Part shown: in pieces, positions 12,524 through 23,274 of the stretch | How the letters are laid out: each line of letters starts with the position of its first letter | Position numbering within the stretch: position 1 is the stretch's first letter | Assembly (NCBI GenBank): GCA_023213395.1 | Contig: CM041465.1 | Coordinates: forward strand, 229,469,741-229,533,740 | Reading direction: 5' to 3' | DNA: 64,000 nucleotides | Origin: Cycas panzhihuaensis | Lineage: Eukaryota; Cycadophyta | Position numbers and translations under genes: made by a program | The notes under the pieces: generated by a model | Told to the model about the DNA's origin: nothing | The model's input: only the letters and a program-made list of their open reading frames with translations | Database searches by the model: none

Positions 12524-12614
12524 TGATGAGCACCAAGGCAAAAGGAGAAGATAAGGAGAGGAAAACCTCTTGAGAGAAACAAGCAAAGGAATGAGGAACT
12601 TCTCTTCATTGATT
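12524..12614 (-). repeat. Gypsy-2 3' LTR, left piece
   Basis: Aligns with the start of the right LTR at 35741 onward, including CTTGAGAGAAA, GGAATGAGGAACTTCTCTTC and the following ATTGATT. The match stops where the LINE poly(A) tail begins. Confidence 0.75.
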
Positions 12615-12699
12615 ATGTTTATTCTTTTTTGTTGTGAAGAATGCTTTCTGCTGATTGGAAAAATTACATACAATCAACAAAAAAGCAGGGGAGAGATCA

Positions 12700-14039
12700 T
12701 CATCCCCACCCCTTGTCTAGCTGACACACTGAAAACCAAAAATATCCCCCAAGGGAGTTAACATATATACAATTTGCATGAGTGGCTTCTTGCACCCAAC
12801 CATTCATTAAGGGAGCAATAAAGCCCCATCCATCATCCCCCTTATCGAGGAGATCTTCCCTCACTTTCCAAATTTGACATATCAACTCAATGCTAATCAA
12901 AACTGGAATTTATGCAATGTGTTGTTCAAAAAGCTTAGGGCTAAGCATAGGGTAGTCTTGACTCCTGGTGGTCGAATGTTAACTAGAGAGTGGATTTATA
13001 GGTGAGAGTGGCTACAACCCTAGGACTTGCTATGACAACTACCATGTGAACCTTCCTCTAGCTGCACATGGGACATCGTACAAGGCGCCAACCTGAAGTG
13101 TTCTATTAGCTCCAAAAGGTGAGAGAGCTCCTCCTGAACTTTCAAAGCCTGGGAGTTGATATGAAGAGCACAACCAGAGAGAGTTGTCAAAAATATTTCA
13201 AATGGAAAGTGAACTAGAGGAGACTTATTTAAAAAAATAACATCATTTCTAAGCTTCTATATAGCAGCTAAGGCCTTTGTTCTGAAGATCCCCCAAGATA
13301 GGTGGAAGGTTCTAAAAAATGGTCCTGTATCCCCCATAGCACAACATTCCATCCAAAGTTGTCATGCATGATAGGTTGTACAAAGATTTGGGCAAAATTT
13401 TAGGTTGATTTGGTGAGCGAACACCACCAAAAGAGGTATTTAACTGTTTGTGGTTGGCCACAAAAAACACAAAAAGGTATCCTTGAGGCTCAACTTAGCC
13501 AACCTGGCTTTGATAGTTAGGTCATTGTGCATGATGGACCACCCAAGAAATGCGTGTTTGGGCTCCACAGGGGTATGCCACAAGCGTTGGAATCTCAGCC
13601 ACCACATGACCTTAGGGAATTTGATTTCTCATATGTGATTTAGACGTCCTACCACTTCTGTATCTAGTTGTAGGAGTCTGTACATGTGATAGGCCGAGAA
13701 AGTTTTAAATGGTTTTGCATTGCCCTACACCCAATCATGCCACCATTTATTTCCCCTAATTGTGGCGAGGTTAGGCATCTACATCATCAGACAACTATTC
13801 CATATCTCTGCAATTATAAACTTATTAGAGATTTTAAGGTTGAAGGTATTACAGATATCCATCCAACTCTTCCGCTAGCTCTAGGTCTTATCATATAATT
13901 TCTCTATTTTAGTCAAGCCTTTTCAAATGAATCATCTCATATCAAACCATTGGGATTCAAAAAGGCATTTACCATTGTCTTGTATTAAAGGTGACCACCA
14001 TATCAAGTGATGGTAAAAGGACAATCCTTTACGAGGGTT
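12700..14039 (-). pseudogene. LINE ORF2 C-terminal region
   Basis: Minus-strand reading continues ORF2 beyond the Copia-2 insertion: GLSFYHHLIWWSPLIQDNGK (14040-13980), then a stretch with KVMWWLRFQRLWHTPVEPKH (about 13560-13620) and IMHNDLTIKARLAKL, typical of the C-terminal portion of plant LINE ORF2. Several stops and frame shifts are present. The sequence ends in untranslated 3' DNA toward the tail. Confidence 0.7.
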
Positions 14040-14257
14040 TGTTAAATTTTGCTCAGCAACAATGTCAGAAATGGTTGATGTATTATGGTGGAGGAAATGC
14101 CTCCTTAGATATACATTACAGAATACAACCATTACAAAGTGAATTGTAACCAAATCTTTTGAGAATAACACATGTCAATCCTATATTAGGAGTTACCCAA
14201 TGAGGGGTTTATAACATTACCCCTTAAAGACCTAGGATAAAACATTATATTCTAACA
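14040..14257 (-). repeat. Copia-2 3' LTR
   Basis: 218 bp. Equal in length to the right LTR, with no indels seen between them. Confidence 0.88.
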
Positions 14258-14259
14258 CC

Positions 14260-16253
14260 CTCTCTTAATGTTTTATCCTTTTCAATCCTATTTTGTCTCT
14301 AAGTATCTGAAATCTATCTCTGCTAAGTGGTTTTGTCAAAATATTTGCAATTTGTTCCGTTGTGGGATAGAATGTTAACTTCTTTGCTTTGCACCTTCTC
14401 CTGTATGAAATGATGATGTACTTCTATGTGCTTTGTTCATGCATGGAGAATAGGATTCTTGGTCAATTTGATAGTACCTTAATTATCACAATTTAGTTTT
14501 GTTCGCCCTTGTTGTTGTTGATTCAAGTTTGCCAGAAGTTGTCTTAGCCAGATGGCTTCACACGTTGCATTGACTGCAAATTTGTATTAAGCTTTAGTTG
14601 AAGAAAGTGCAATTGTTGCATGTCTCTTATTGCTCCATGAAATGACTAAAGATCCTAGGAAGAAACAATATCCACTTGTGGACTTCCTTTATTCTTTGTC
14701 TCCAACGCAATCTGAGTCACAAAATCTTAACAATTGAGGTGACTTCTTCTTTGGATAGACTAGTTTTAAATCAATTGTTCCTTTTAGATACCTTAAAATT
14801 CTTTTTGTTGCTTTCCATTGTTTACCTTTGGTTCCTGCATGTAACTTGAGACTAGTCCCATAGAATGTGAGATATCAGGCCTAGTGGCAGTTAGGTAGAT
14901 CATACTGTCAATCAACTGTCTGTACAAAGTAGCATCAACTTGACATTCTTCTTTATTAGGAACCAAATCACAATTTATCTCCATGTGCGTTGCATAAGTG
15001 TTGCAACTTTCCATCTGGAATTTACTCAGTAAGTCCTTGACGTACTTACTTTGGGATGGTGTGATTGATTCCTCATTTTGACTAACTTCTATTCCCAGAT
15101 AATAACTTAGGAGTCCTAACTCGGTCATCTCAAATTCCTTTTTTGACTCTTGATATTTGAGATTGATTCATCATCACTTCTTGTAAGAATCATATCATCT
15201 ACATATACAACTATCATAGTAATTAGCCTGTTCCTTTTTCTTATATATAGGCTTGAGTCTGAGCTTCCGCGATGAAAACCATTTTGACAAAGATGTTTGT
15301 CCAGCTTGGCATACTAGGCATGAGGAGCTTGTTTCAACCCATACAAGGCTTTCTTCAACTTGTAGACTAGATGTTCTTCTCCTTCTTTGATGTAGTCTTC
15401 TGGCTGCTTCATGTAGACTTCCTCACTTAGTTCCCCATTTAAGAAGGGACTTTTCATGTCCATCTAATAAACTTTCCAATTTTGACGGGCTGCTAAGGCA
15501 ATCACTATTCTTACAGTGTTTAGTTTGTCCACAGGAGAGAATGTTTCTTCAAAGTCTACTCCAGTTGTCTGTGTGTAGCCTTTTGCTACAAGCCTGGCTT
15601 TGTGTTTTTCTATTTTGCCATTTGGCCCCTTCTTTGATTTTATAGATCCATTTGCAGTTAATGACTGGTTTATTGGGAAGTAATTCAACGAGTTCCCAAG
15701 TCTGATTTTTGATAATGGAGTTCATTTTTGAATCCATTGTTGTTCTCCATTCAATTTGTCCTTTTGCTTCTTCAAAAGATTGTGGTTCAACATTGTTGTA
15801 CAAAGCTTGATGACTCTGACTTCTAGTTTTGTGTGGAAATATATCTCCTTTTCCTTCCTCGATGGTTTTGATGTACTATCTTAGTACTTTCTTTTCTTTC
15901 TTTGGTTCTTCTTTAGTGACTAGACCTTGGAACGTCTATTCCTCTCCTTCAAATGACACGCCTTCATGTGATGCTTCTGGTGTTTCTTTTGAGGTTATCC
16001 CTGATGTTTCTTCCAAGGGAATTTCTTGAGGTATTTCCTTTGGCGTTTCTTCAATAACCTAAATTTTGGATTGGCTTTCTATGGCATATTCTTCATTGAA
16101 TACAATGTCTCTACTTACACAGATCTTGTTGGTCTTGGGATCAATGCATTTGTAGGCCTTTGAGTTCTTAATGTATCCAATCACGATACATTCTATGCTC
16201 TTAGAATCAAGGTTTGACCTCCTTTTGTCAGGTATGTGGACAAAGGCCTAACA
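14260..16253 (-). pseudogene. Copia-2 pol: RT and RNase H, 3' half
   Basis: Copia reverse transcriptase on the minus strand: the WELVELLP entry motif near 15690, then KARLVAKGYTQ, EETFSPV, SPFLNGELSEEVY, ALYGLKQAPHA and the catalytic YVDD near 15195-15205. TRPDIS and the region leading into RNase H follow at 15128-14793. Stops and frameshifts occur throughout. At its 5' side the reading joins the integrase across the nested element at 16259-18251. Confidence 0.85.
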
Positions 16254-16258
16254 CCCAA

Positions 16259-16497
16259 TGTAGTGAACCTATTCCTGTTACCATTCAACATAGAGAAATA
16301 GAAATAGAAAATGATAGACAAACGATAAAGAAAGAGATGAAGTTCTAAAGAACATTCAATTAACATAAGATTACAAAATACATCATGATCCAACTTATAC
16401 ATTACATACATATATATGGGCTATTAAGGCTACCCATCTCTTAGACTTATGCATGTGGGATAAACATAATAACCTCATATGGTGGAGGATCATAACA
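16259..16497 (-). repeat. Gag-only element 3' LTR
   Basis: 239 bp, about 99% identical to the right LTR (two transitions). Confidence 0.93.
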
Positions 16498-16600
16498 TGC
16501 CCTCCCCCCTAAAATGCTTCGCCCTGAAGCATCTTGATTTAATGATGCATGTGACCATCTCACATTATTAATATCCAATCGATAGCTCCTGCGAAGGTCG

Positions 16601-17340
16601 TTAGAAAAGTTGCGCATGGAATGGGGATCTATCCATCCCAAGTTGATTTTGATACACCCCTCGAACATCCTCCTCGATATACTCTGGATATCTATAATGT
16701 TGAAACCTTAAACTCGAATAATGTGCTTGCCTGGTGTTTGTAGTTGATGAGTGCCTTGCTTGATAAGTTTTGTTGCGTTGGGCCTCTTGATAATGTGGAT
16801 GCCGATATGGTTCCACTTTAGTTTGTCTTTTAACTATTTGTGATGTCTTTTCTCCCTTGTCCTTAGGTGCTGCTGGTGGTGTGGGGTGGCAAACAACTTC
16901 TGTTACTTGCTCTTGACATTTCTTTTCTTTCTCATCATCTTTCTTTTGTTCTTGACTTTGTGGAGTGGGGAGAATTCCTTGTCCCATTCTACGATTATAC
17001 TTCTCAAGTATTTTCCGTGCTTCTTGTTTGTCTTTCTCAAGATTTTGCATTTTTTTCCACCAAGAAGCATGGTATTTAATACGAATATCTAATTTTAGAA
17101 ATAAAATGAATTAAATGTATTATGTGTGTTATACCACTCTTGAAACCAAAGGTGAGCTTCTCCTTGCAAATACAATGATGCTACTTTAGTCATCTCTTTA
17201 TTGTTCATGTAGTCATCATCAAGTGATTTTAAATATGCCTCTATATCATCAATCCAATCACTTACAGAAAGAGTCCCATCTGCATTAAAGATGCGGTATA
17301 GGCCTTGTTGTATCCATGATAATATGGATATAGAAGAGAT
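16601..17340 (-). CDS. Gag protein of the gag-only element
   Basis: The first frame (about 17340-17095) reads through GLYRIFNADGT, SDWIDDIEAYLKSLDDDY, VASLYLQGEAHLWFQEWY, a Ty3/gypsy-type capsid (Retrotrans_gag) signature with spaced tryptophans. It hits a stop at 17095-17097, but a -1 frame is already open and continues with KYHASWWKKMQNLEKDKQEA into a 150-codon charged, Lys/Glu/Gln-rich region ending at 16601. A single-base indel or a -1 shift near 17100 would join them. No in-frame ATG precedes the first block; an ATG in another frame lies at about 17315. No zinc knuckle is seen. In such elements the product would assemble virus-like particles. Confidence 0.7.
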
Positions 17341-17998
17341 TAGGGGTGTCTATAGCCTGTTATCCCCTAATTTTGTTACAAAAATATATATTGGGCCTCG
17401 AGAGTAATGGCTTTATGGCTAAGAAAAGTATAATATGAAATCCTTAAATTCCCAAAAACTTATTTCTGAAAAAATATAGCTCAAAAATACATGAAATATG
17501 GATGAAAATGATGGCCTCAAATGCGATTCCAACGGTTCAGACGAAAGTCAATTCTGACATCTCAATCAAAAGTTATGGCCCCTTTTAAGAATTTCACAAT
17601 TAGGGTTTCTAGAGATCGTAATAGTACCTTCCGATAAACCGCTAATAACTTTTCACTCCGACTCGATCAACCTCAAACCACTTCCATTGGAAAGTAAATT
17701 TGAAACGCATGTAATCAAAAAAAAATTTGAGGTCATTTGGATACCGTAGCTAAAGTTATGGCTCTTTGAAGTTGAGGTTGCGATTTATCCCAAAAATACG
17801 GCGACGGAAAAACGCAGCCGAAATTAATTTTCTGCAATTTTCGCACTTTCAACCCAAAATCAGAAAGCGACCACTCAAATTTTATAGAACGAGCTATTTC
17901 GTCTCAATTTCGCCATTACTTTTCAGAAATTTCAATGTTATGGCACCTCCCAAATCACTGCTTTAATACCGAACAAAAACACCTCTCTCAACCTGAGC
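17341..17998 (-). other. Leader of the gag-only element
   Basis: Non-coding DNA between primer site and gag. At 17341-17374 it carries the block GGGGTGTCTATAG, then CTGTTATCCCC (plus-strand sense), also found upstream of gag in Gypsy-1 at 34552-34577. Confidence 0.7.
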
Positions 17999-18012
17999 GC
18001 TCTGATACCACT

Positions 18013-18251
18013 TGTAGTGAACCTATTCCTGTTACCATTCAACATAGAGAAATAGAAATAGAAAATGATAGACAAACGATAAAGAAAGAGATGAAGTTCC
18101 AAAGAACATTCAATTAACATAAGATTACAAAATACATCATGATCCAACTTATACATTACATACATATATATGGGCTATTAAGGCTACCCATCTCTTAGAC
18201 TTATGCATGTGGGATAAACATAATAACCTCATATGGTGAAGGATCATAACA
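18013..18251 (-). repeat. Gag-only element 5' LTR
   Basis: 239 bp. The adjacent primer-binding site on its internal side makes this the upstream LTR. Confidence 0.93.
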
Positions 18252-18256
18252 CCCAA

Positions 18257-19420
18257 ACACCTTCAAATTACTTACATCAAGTTTCCTACCTGTCCAGGCT
18301 TCTTCTGGCGTGATTTGTTCTAATGCCCTTGTGGGACTTTGATTTATCAAGTAGCATGTTGTGCTTACTACTTCTACCTAGTAGATTTTTGGCACCTGCT
18401 TCCCATAGACCATACTTCGAGCCATTTCCATAATGGTTCTATTTTTCCTCTATGTAACCCCATTGGATTGAGGAGTGTAGGGGGTTGTAAATTGTCTACA
18501 TACCCCATTTGTTTTGTAGAAGTCCAAGAATTCTTTTGAAATATACTCACCATCACCATCAGACCTGATGCATTTTATTTTGATTCCTGATTCTAATTCC
18601 ACTTCTAGTTTAAATTCTTTAAAAGTCTCAAAGACTTTTGATTTGTTGTGGAGAAAATAAATCCACACCTTTCTAGTGAATTCATCAATAAATGTTAGGA
18701 AATACCTACAACCATTAGTTGAATGTGGAGTAAAAGGTCCACATAAGTCTGCATGGACTATTCTAACTTGTTTTAGGCTTGCCACTCGCTTTCTTTGAAT
18801 GGAAATCGATGTTGCTTTCCAAATTGACATCCCTTACACACAAAATTATTAGATGTGATGGAAGGCAACCCATTAACCATTCCCCCTTTTTGTATTAACT
18901 TTAATTTTTCTAAAGGAAGATGCCCATACTTCAAATGCCACATTTTATCATTAATATAGGAATTTACAATAGTACAAACTTTTACATCCATATTGGAGAA
19001 TATAGGATTAGAGAGAAACCTATACAAATCACTACTTCTTATGCCTTTTGCAATTACATTACCATTATTTTTCACATCCAGGATATAACAGTTTCCTTCT
19101 TCATCAAAGATTGTTCTTAGCTTTTTCTTACTAAGCTGAGACATTGAGAGAAGATTCATTTTTAATCCCAAGACAAGCTGAACATTTCTAATTTTCTTTA
19201 TATTGCCTTGTAGGTTGACAGTTATAGTTCCAACTCCTTTTATGTCCAAAGGATACTTGTCTCCCAACTCTATTGATTTGTCGGTGGTGTAGGGTTTGAG
19301 CAACTTGAACAAATCTTCTCTGCTAGTCATATGTCAGGAGGGTCATGAGTCAATGTACCATATATCCTTGTCTTGAAGACCTGCAGTGAGAGCAACAATG
19401 AATGTTGTTTCCTCCTCTTC
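18257..19420 (-). pseudogene. Copia-2 protease end, pre-integrase and integrase
   Basis: Minus strand. The protease motif region near 19330-19355 reads DS then a stop, so the active-site DSG is broken, followed by HMT. Then come the MWHLKYGHLPLEKLKL block (about 18930-18980), a CKGCQFGKQHR motif, and the integrase core at 18830-18450 with VHADLCGPF, IRSDGDGEY and the TPYTPQSNGV block. The C-terminal part (KVFG at 18257) is cut by the young insertion and resumes at 16253. Confidence 0.85.
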
Positions 19421-21000
19421 TTCTTCTATCTACTCCTTACTATAGTTTCCTATTGGGTGCTTCCCTCTCTAAATATTAGATCGCCTTTGGGGGCATTAAT
19501 ATAGATAGTGTCCTAACTGACCACAGTGATAGCAAAGATCAAATGCCCTACAAGAACTTGAAATATGACCAAGCCTACCACAATTATAACATATTCTTAC
19601 ATCCCTTGGATTTGTATGTCCTCGTCCCCTACTATCTTGCCATCGTCCACGGAGAAGATTCCTACCCTCTGGTGTTCATCCTCTTCCTCTGGATTGATTC
19701 CGTCGTCTGAGTCCCAAGTTTAGTCTATCTGCAAAAGCATCTTCTATTCCTGCTAAGTCTTCATAGCATTTCTTTCTTTCTTCCTATCTTAACAATAAAC
19801 CAGTTAGAGTATCAACAATTGTATTCTCAATCTGGTTATTGTTGGTTATGGTATCGACTATAACATCAAATGATTTTAGCAATTTACTTGCTATCATCTC
19901 CACTACTTCTTGTTCTGAGATGGTGGCCCCAACACTTAAGTGATCATTTCTTATTGAGATCACCTTATGTATAAAATCAAATACTATATCTGATTCCGTC
20001 ATATATGTTAGAACCTTCATTCCTAAGCATTAAGTCTTGACCTTGTGTATTAATATTTTTGTCACTTTAAGTCCTTAATTCTAAAGTGTTCATTTGTTGC
20101 ATTATAAAATTGTCTTTTGTCTTGTAGGGACTTTTCTCACATGTGCTTGTGAGAAGTCAACTTTTGTGGGCTTTATCCTTATCCTTGGAGATGGTAGAGT
20201 CCTAATCAGATCTAGCTCTTAGTCTTGATCAGTGACATGTGTTGAGATCCTGATCGTCCATACTCCTTTATAAGGAGCCTTATTCTCATGTTTTGGCATG
20301 TAGTATTTTGAGTAAGAGTTATGCTGCTATAAGTGTCTCTTGTAGGTGAAGTGTTGAGAGGAATTCTCCTTCATGCTTGTATGTTTATGATAGGTTGAGT
20401 TGAGGTGCAATACTCCTCCCTATCATCTTTTATGTTGTACTACATCATTTTATTAATCTAGTGTATTGTCCTTCATATTTCGATGTCCTCTCCAGCTTCC
20501 CAATAGATTCTGGCTCCTGTATTGTCTCCATTTCGTCTTACAATATATAGCTTGAATAATTCCTCCTTGAGGGAAATTATTCTGGCCTTGTTCTTTTGGC
20601 TATATAGATTTTCAAAGCATTTCCATATTGCAAAGGAAGTGGTTAATTTTTCCACATAAATGAGGAGTGGATCAGAAATTAAAAGTTTCAGGATTATTAT
20701 TATAGCATTGTCTCTTTCTTCCTAGCTTGCTAAATTTGAACTTCTAGCAGCAAGCTTTGATTCAATCCCTTTAGCAATGCTCCAAGCATTATTGGTTCTT
20801 AATAATGTTTCTATCATAATTTCCAAACATGATAATTTGGGTCTGTTAATTTGTCTTGGTCTGACAAAGTCATAATTGATAAAGCCATTTCTAGAAAGAG
20901 AAACTAAATCTGAGTTGACCTGGTCGTACAAATGTATGGATTTCTGTACGGAACTCTGACTATACTGATGGGTACAAAATGTACCTCAAAAGACAGATCT
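19421..21000 (-). pseudogene. Copia-2 gag, interrupted
   Basis: A copia gag on the minus strand. The N-terminal part is around 20931-20473 (PKLSCLEIMIETLLRTNNAW, FAIWKCFENLY, KARIISLKEELFKLY). The remainder is at 20020-19790 (HLSVGATISEQEVVEM, LLKSFDVIVDTI). Two tandem zinc knuckles, CYNCGRLGHISSSC and CYHCGQLGHY, lie near 19520-19605. An insert of roughly 470 bp at about 20006-20475 separates the halves. Stops are present. Confidence 0.75.
20006..20475 (+). repeat. Solo-LTR-like insert within Copia-2 gag
   Basis: About 470 bp between the two halves of gag. It begins TGTTAGAACC and ends CCTTCA, has a CTTTATAAGGAG TATA-like region near 20269-20281, and shows no coding sequence. The layout suggests a solo LTR in plus orientation. 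The flanking 5-mers differ (ATATA and TATTT), so boundaries are tentative. Confidence 0.45.
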
Positions 21001-21576
21001 TTTCCAGAGGATTACAGATCTAAAATTATTTTTCCAAAACAGTTTTTAGATTGTGAGAAAATCAACCCAAAAAACAGAAATGGGTAGCTAGGTTTTTGGA
21101 GAAAAATGCTTCAAACTCACTAGATCTTTCACCAATTTGCAAAAAATTAGATTTAAACACCTTGAATCACTAGGACGCAAAGATTATGAGTGATTTTACT
21201 TCGAAATTTGAGTTATTTTTTAAGAAATTTGCTAGAGTGACTCCAAACTCACCCAGACTGGTAAATAGGGCAAACTACCTCAAAACTTGCTCTGATGACT
21301 TCGAGCCAGTTGAGAGAAGTGATCCTCATGTCACGATCTACTTGTTGGTCAAATTTCACTCAATTCTGAGAATTTTCAAAAAATTACATTCATACAGATC
21401 TATACAAGTCCGTACTGTTTCAGTTTTGGAATTCTCTCTCTTCCTCTAGAGATTTCAACTCCTTCCTCCACTAGGTTCTTTAACCCTTGAATTCTTCTTC
21501 AATGTCCTTCATGATAACTATACTTTCTCTTTTTTATTCCTCCTTCAGATGGTCAGACTGACTGGCTCCTATACCA

Positions 21577-21794
21577 TGTTAAATTCTACTCAACAATAAC
21601 GTCAAAAATGGTTGATGTATTAAGGTGGAGGAAATGCCTCCCTAAATATACATTACAAAATACAATCATTACAAAATGAATTGTAACCGAAGCTTTTGAG
21701 AATAACACATGTCAATCCTATATTAGGAGTTACACAACGAGGGGTTTATAACATCACCCCTTAAAGACCTAGGATAAAACATTATATTCTAACA
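21577..21794 (-). repeat. Copia-2 5' LTR
   Basis: 218 bp, partner of 14040-14257. Next to it is the primer-site variant TGGTATAGGAGCC on the minus strand. Confidence 0.88.
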
Positions 21795-22426
21795 AGCTCA
21801 TCTCCCTACCATATCAGGTATTTTTTGCACTTTTCCCACGCTTTCCAAGTAGACTAAAATAATGATGTGCTCACTACATCTAAAGTAATTGGGGCCAAGA
21901 GAGCCTAGTGGATGTCAAGTGGATGCTAGGAAAGCCACGTAGCACAACATACAAAATGTTGTTCCTTACTAGAATTTTCCAATTTTCTTCCACGTCCACC
22001 ACTCTAATTAGCCATTTCACATGCAAAGCCTGTCCCTGCAAATTGGCGTCTATGAATCCTAATCTTCCCTGATCCTTGGGAAGGTAGCATATATCCCATT
22101 TTACCTGGCTAAAGCCTTTCTTATTTTCTTTGTTAGCCCATATAAAGGACCTTAAAATTTTGACTAACTTGTCATATGGTGCATTCGATGCCACCTGACA
22201 AGAGGAATAGTACACATGAGTAGCATCTAGGAGTTTAGAACAGATTTGATATCTTCTAGCTAGATTGAGAAACTTGGAATTCCATGTAGATAATTTATTG
22301 TCAATTCTACTCAATGCATGATTCCACATTTCTGACAAGAAAACTCCAAAGCCAAATGGGATACCTAGGAATTTGAAGATCTCGTGATCCAGGAGGATCT
22401 ACCATATGTCTACAGGAGGCAAAAAA
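21795..22426 (-). pseudogene. LINE ORF2, thumb and downstream region
   Basis: Minus strand: EIFKFLGIPFGFGVFLSEMW (22400-22330), DNKLSTWNSKFLNLARRYQI, then IWANKENKKGFSQVKWD and LPKDQGRLGFIDANLQGQAL. This is the typical plant LINE order of the LGIPFG motif, the LSxAGR-like motif (here LNLARR) and the WDxxCxPKxxGGLG-like motif. The frame is open over 22338-21880 but truncated at both sides by insertions. Confidence 0.82.
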
Positions 22427-23274
22427 TGCTAAGCATTGGCACAACTAAAAGAAATAGGGCCAAATGGTGTCAAACTAATATGAAATTTTATGAAAAGGAA
22501 GAAGACACATCCCACTACATGTATACAAAAGGTCGGGTTCAAAAAATATCATTTGATTAAATGGCAAGCCTTGTTTCGCAGAAAATAACTCCCACAGCCA
22601 ATAGAAAAACAACAAATACATACTATTGTTAAATCAATGAAAATGGGGAGCAAATGATATCCAAATGAGCTAAAATTTTGAGGAAGTAAAGGGGACGTGT
22701 ACCTATACGTGTACCAAATTTGAGCCTAATTGGAGTTTGTTAGCCCTAGGTACCAAGCTGCAACTTTTCAGAATTGTATGAATGCCACTTGGACAACATG
22801 CATTCTGGTTGTTAGTGGTTGTACATGCATGAATACCACTTGTGAAACATGCATTTTGGGTTTCTTTCTATAAATTGAGCCCTCTTCAGCTCATTTACGA
22901 TGTTGGAGACTTGGTTCTTGTGTGTGAGAGACACTTGACTTGGGAGCAACATTGACGTAGCACTTGGAAGGTGTTATAGATCATAGAGGAGGCAAATTTT
23001 AGCACTTCAAGCATCCATTTTGGAGACTGGAAGCTTCATTGAAGGAGTCTTGGGAAGTTGGAGGCCCCTTGTGGTATATTTGTATCATTTCTTCATTGTA
23101 ACTTGCCTATTCTTTGCTAGTTGTTTTTTCCACCATTAAATGGAGGTTTTTCTAGCTTAATAAAAGTATTATTCTTCTTACCTTGGAGTAATGGCAAGTA
23201 TGCATGAGTTAGTGTAGAATTTCCTTTTATGGGCTCATTCTTGTATTGATGTTATTGGGAATTTTACATTAACA
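22427..23274 (+). repeat. Solo-LTR-like insert within the LINE
   Basis: 848 bp interrupting LINE ORF2, TGCTAAGC at the left and ACATTAACA at the right. Plus-strand promoter-like TCTATAAATTGAGCCC lies near 22870, and a polyadenylation-like AATAAAAG near 23158. No coding sequence is seen and no target duplication is evident. The 5' end is less certain than the 3' end. Confidence 0.5.

Larger units (their letters stand above)
16259..18251 (-). mobile_element. Young gag-only non-autonomous LTR element (TR-GAG type)
   Basis: A 1,993-bp element with two 239-bp LTRs (TGTAGTGAAC...CATAACA) that differ at only two positions by eye. A perfect 5-bp target duplication CCCAA lies at 16254-16258 and 18252-18256. 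The minus-strand primer site TGGTATCAGAGC (complement of initiator-Met tRNA) is at 17999-18010. A polypurine tract AGGGGGGAGGGCA abuts the left LTR. The internal 1.5 kb encodes only a gag-like protein, with no protease, reverse transcriptase or integrase. This matches the TR-GAG class known from plants, so it must have moved using enzymes from another element. It interrupts the Copia-2 integrase. Confidence 0.9.
14040..21794 (-). mobile_element. Copia-2: Ty1/copia retrotransposon, decayed
   Basis: Two 218-bp LTRs (14040-14257, 21577-21794) beginning TGTTAAATT and ending TTCTAACA differ at about 17 positions by eye (about 8%). A polypurine tract lies beside the left LTR (minus sense AAGAGAGGG). 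A primer-site variant TGGTATAGGAGCC lies beside the right LTR (about 21564-21576). Gag-pol is on the minus strand. The element splits the LINE ORF2, whose reading resumes on the far side. It hosts the gag-only element at 16259-18251. Flanks GGGTT and AGCTC do not form a target duplication. Confidence 0.87.

Noticed and set aside
14040-21794. A target-site duplication for Copia-2
   Set aside because: Flanks GGGTT and AGCTC do not match, even though the LINE reading frame resumes on either side.
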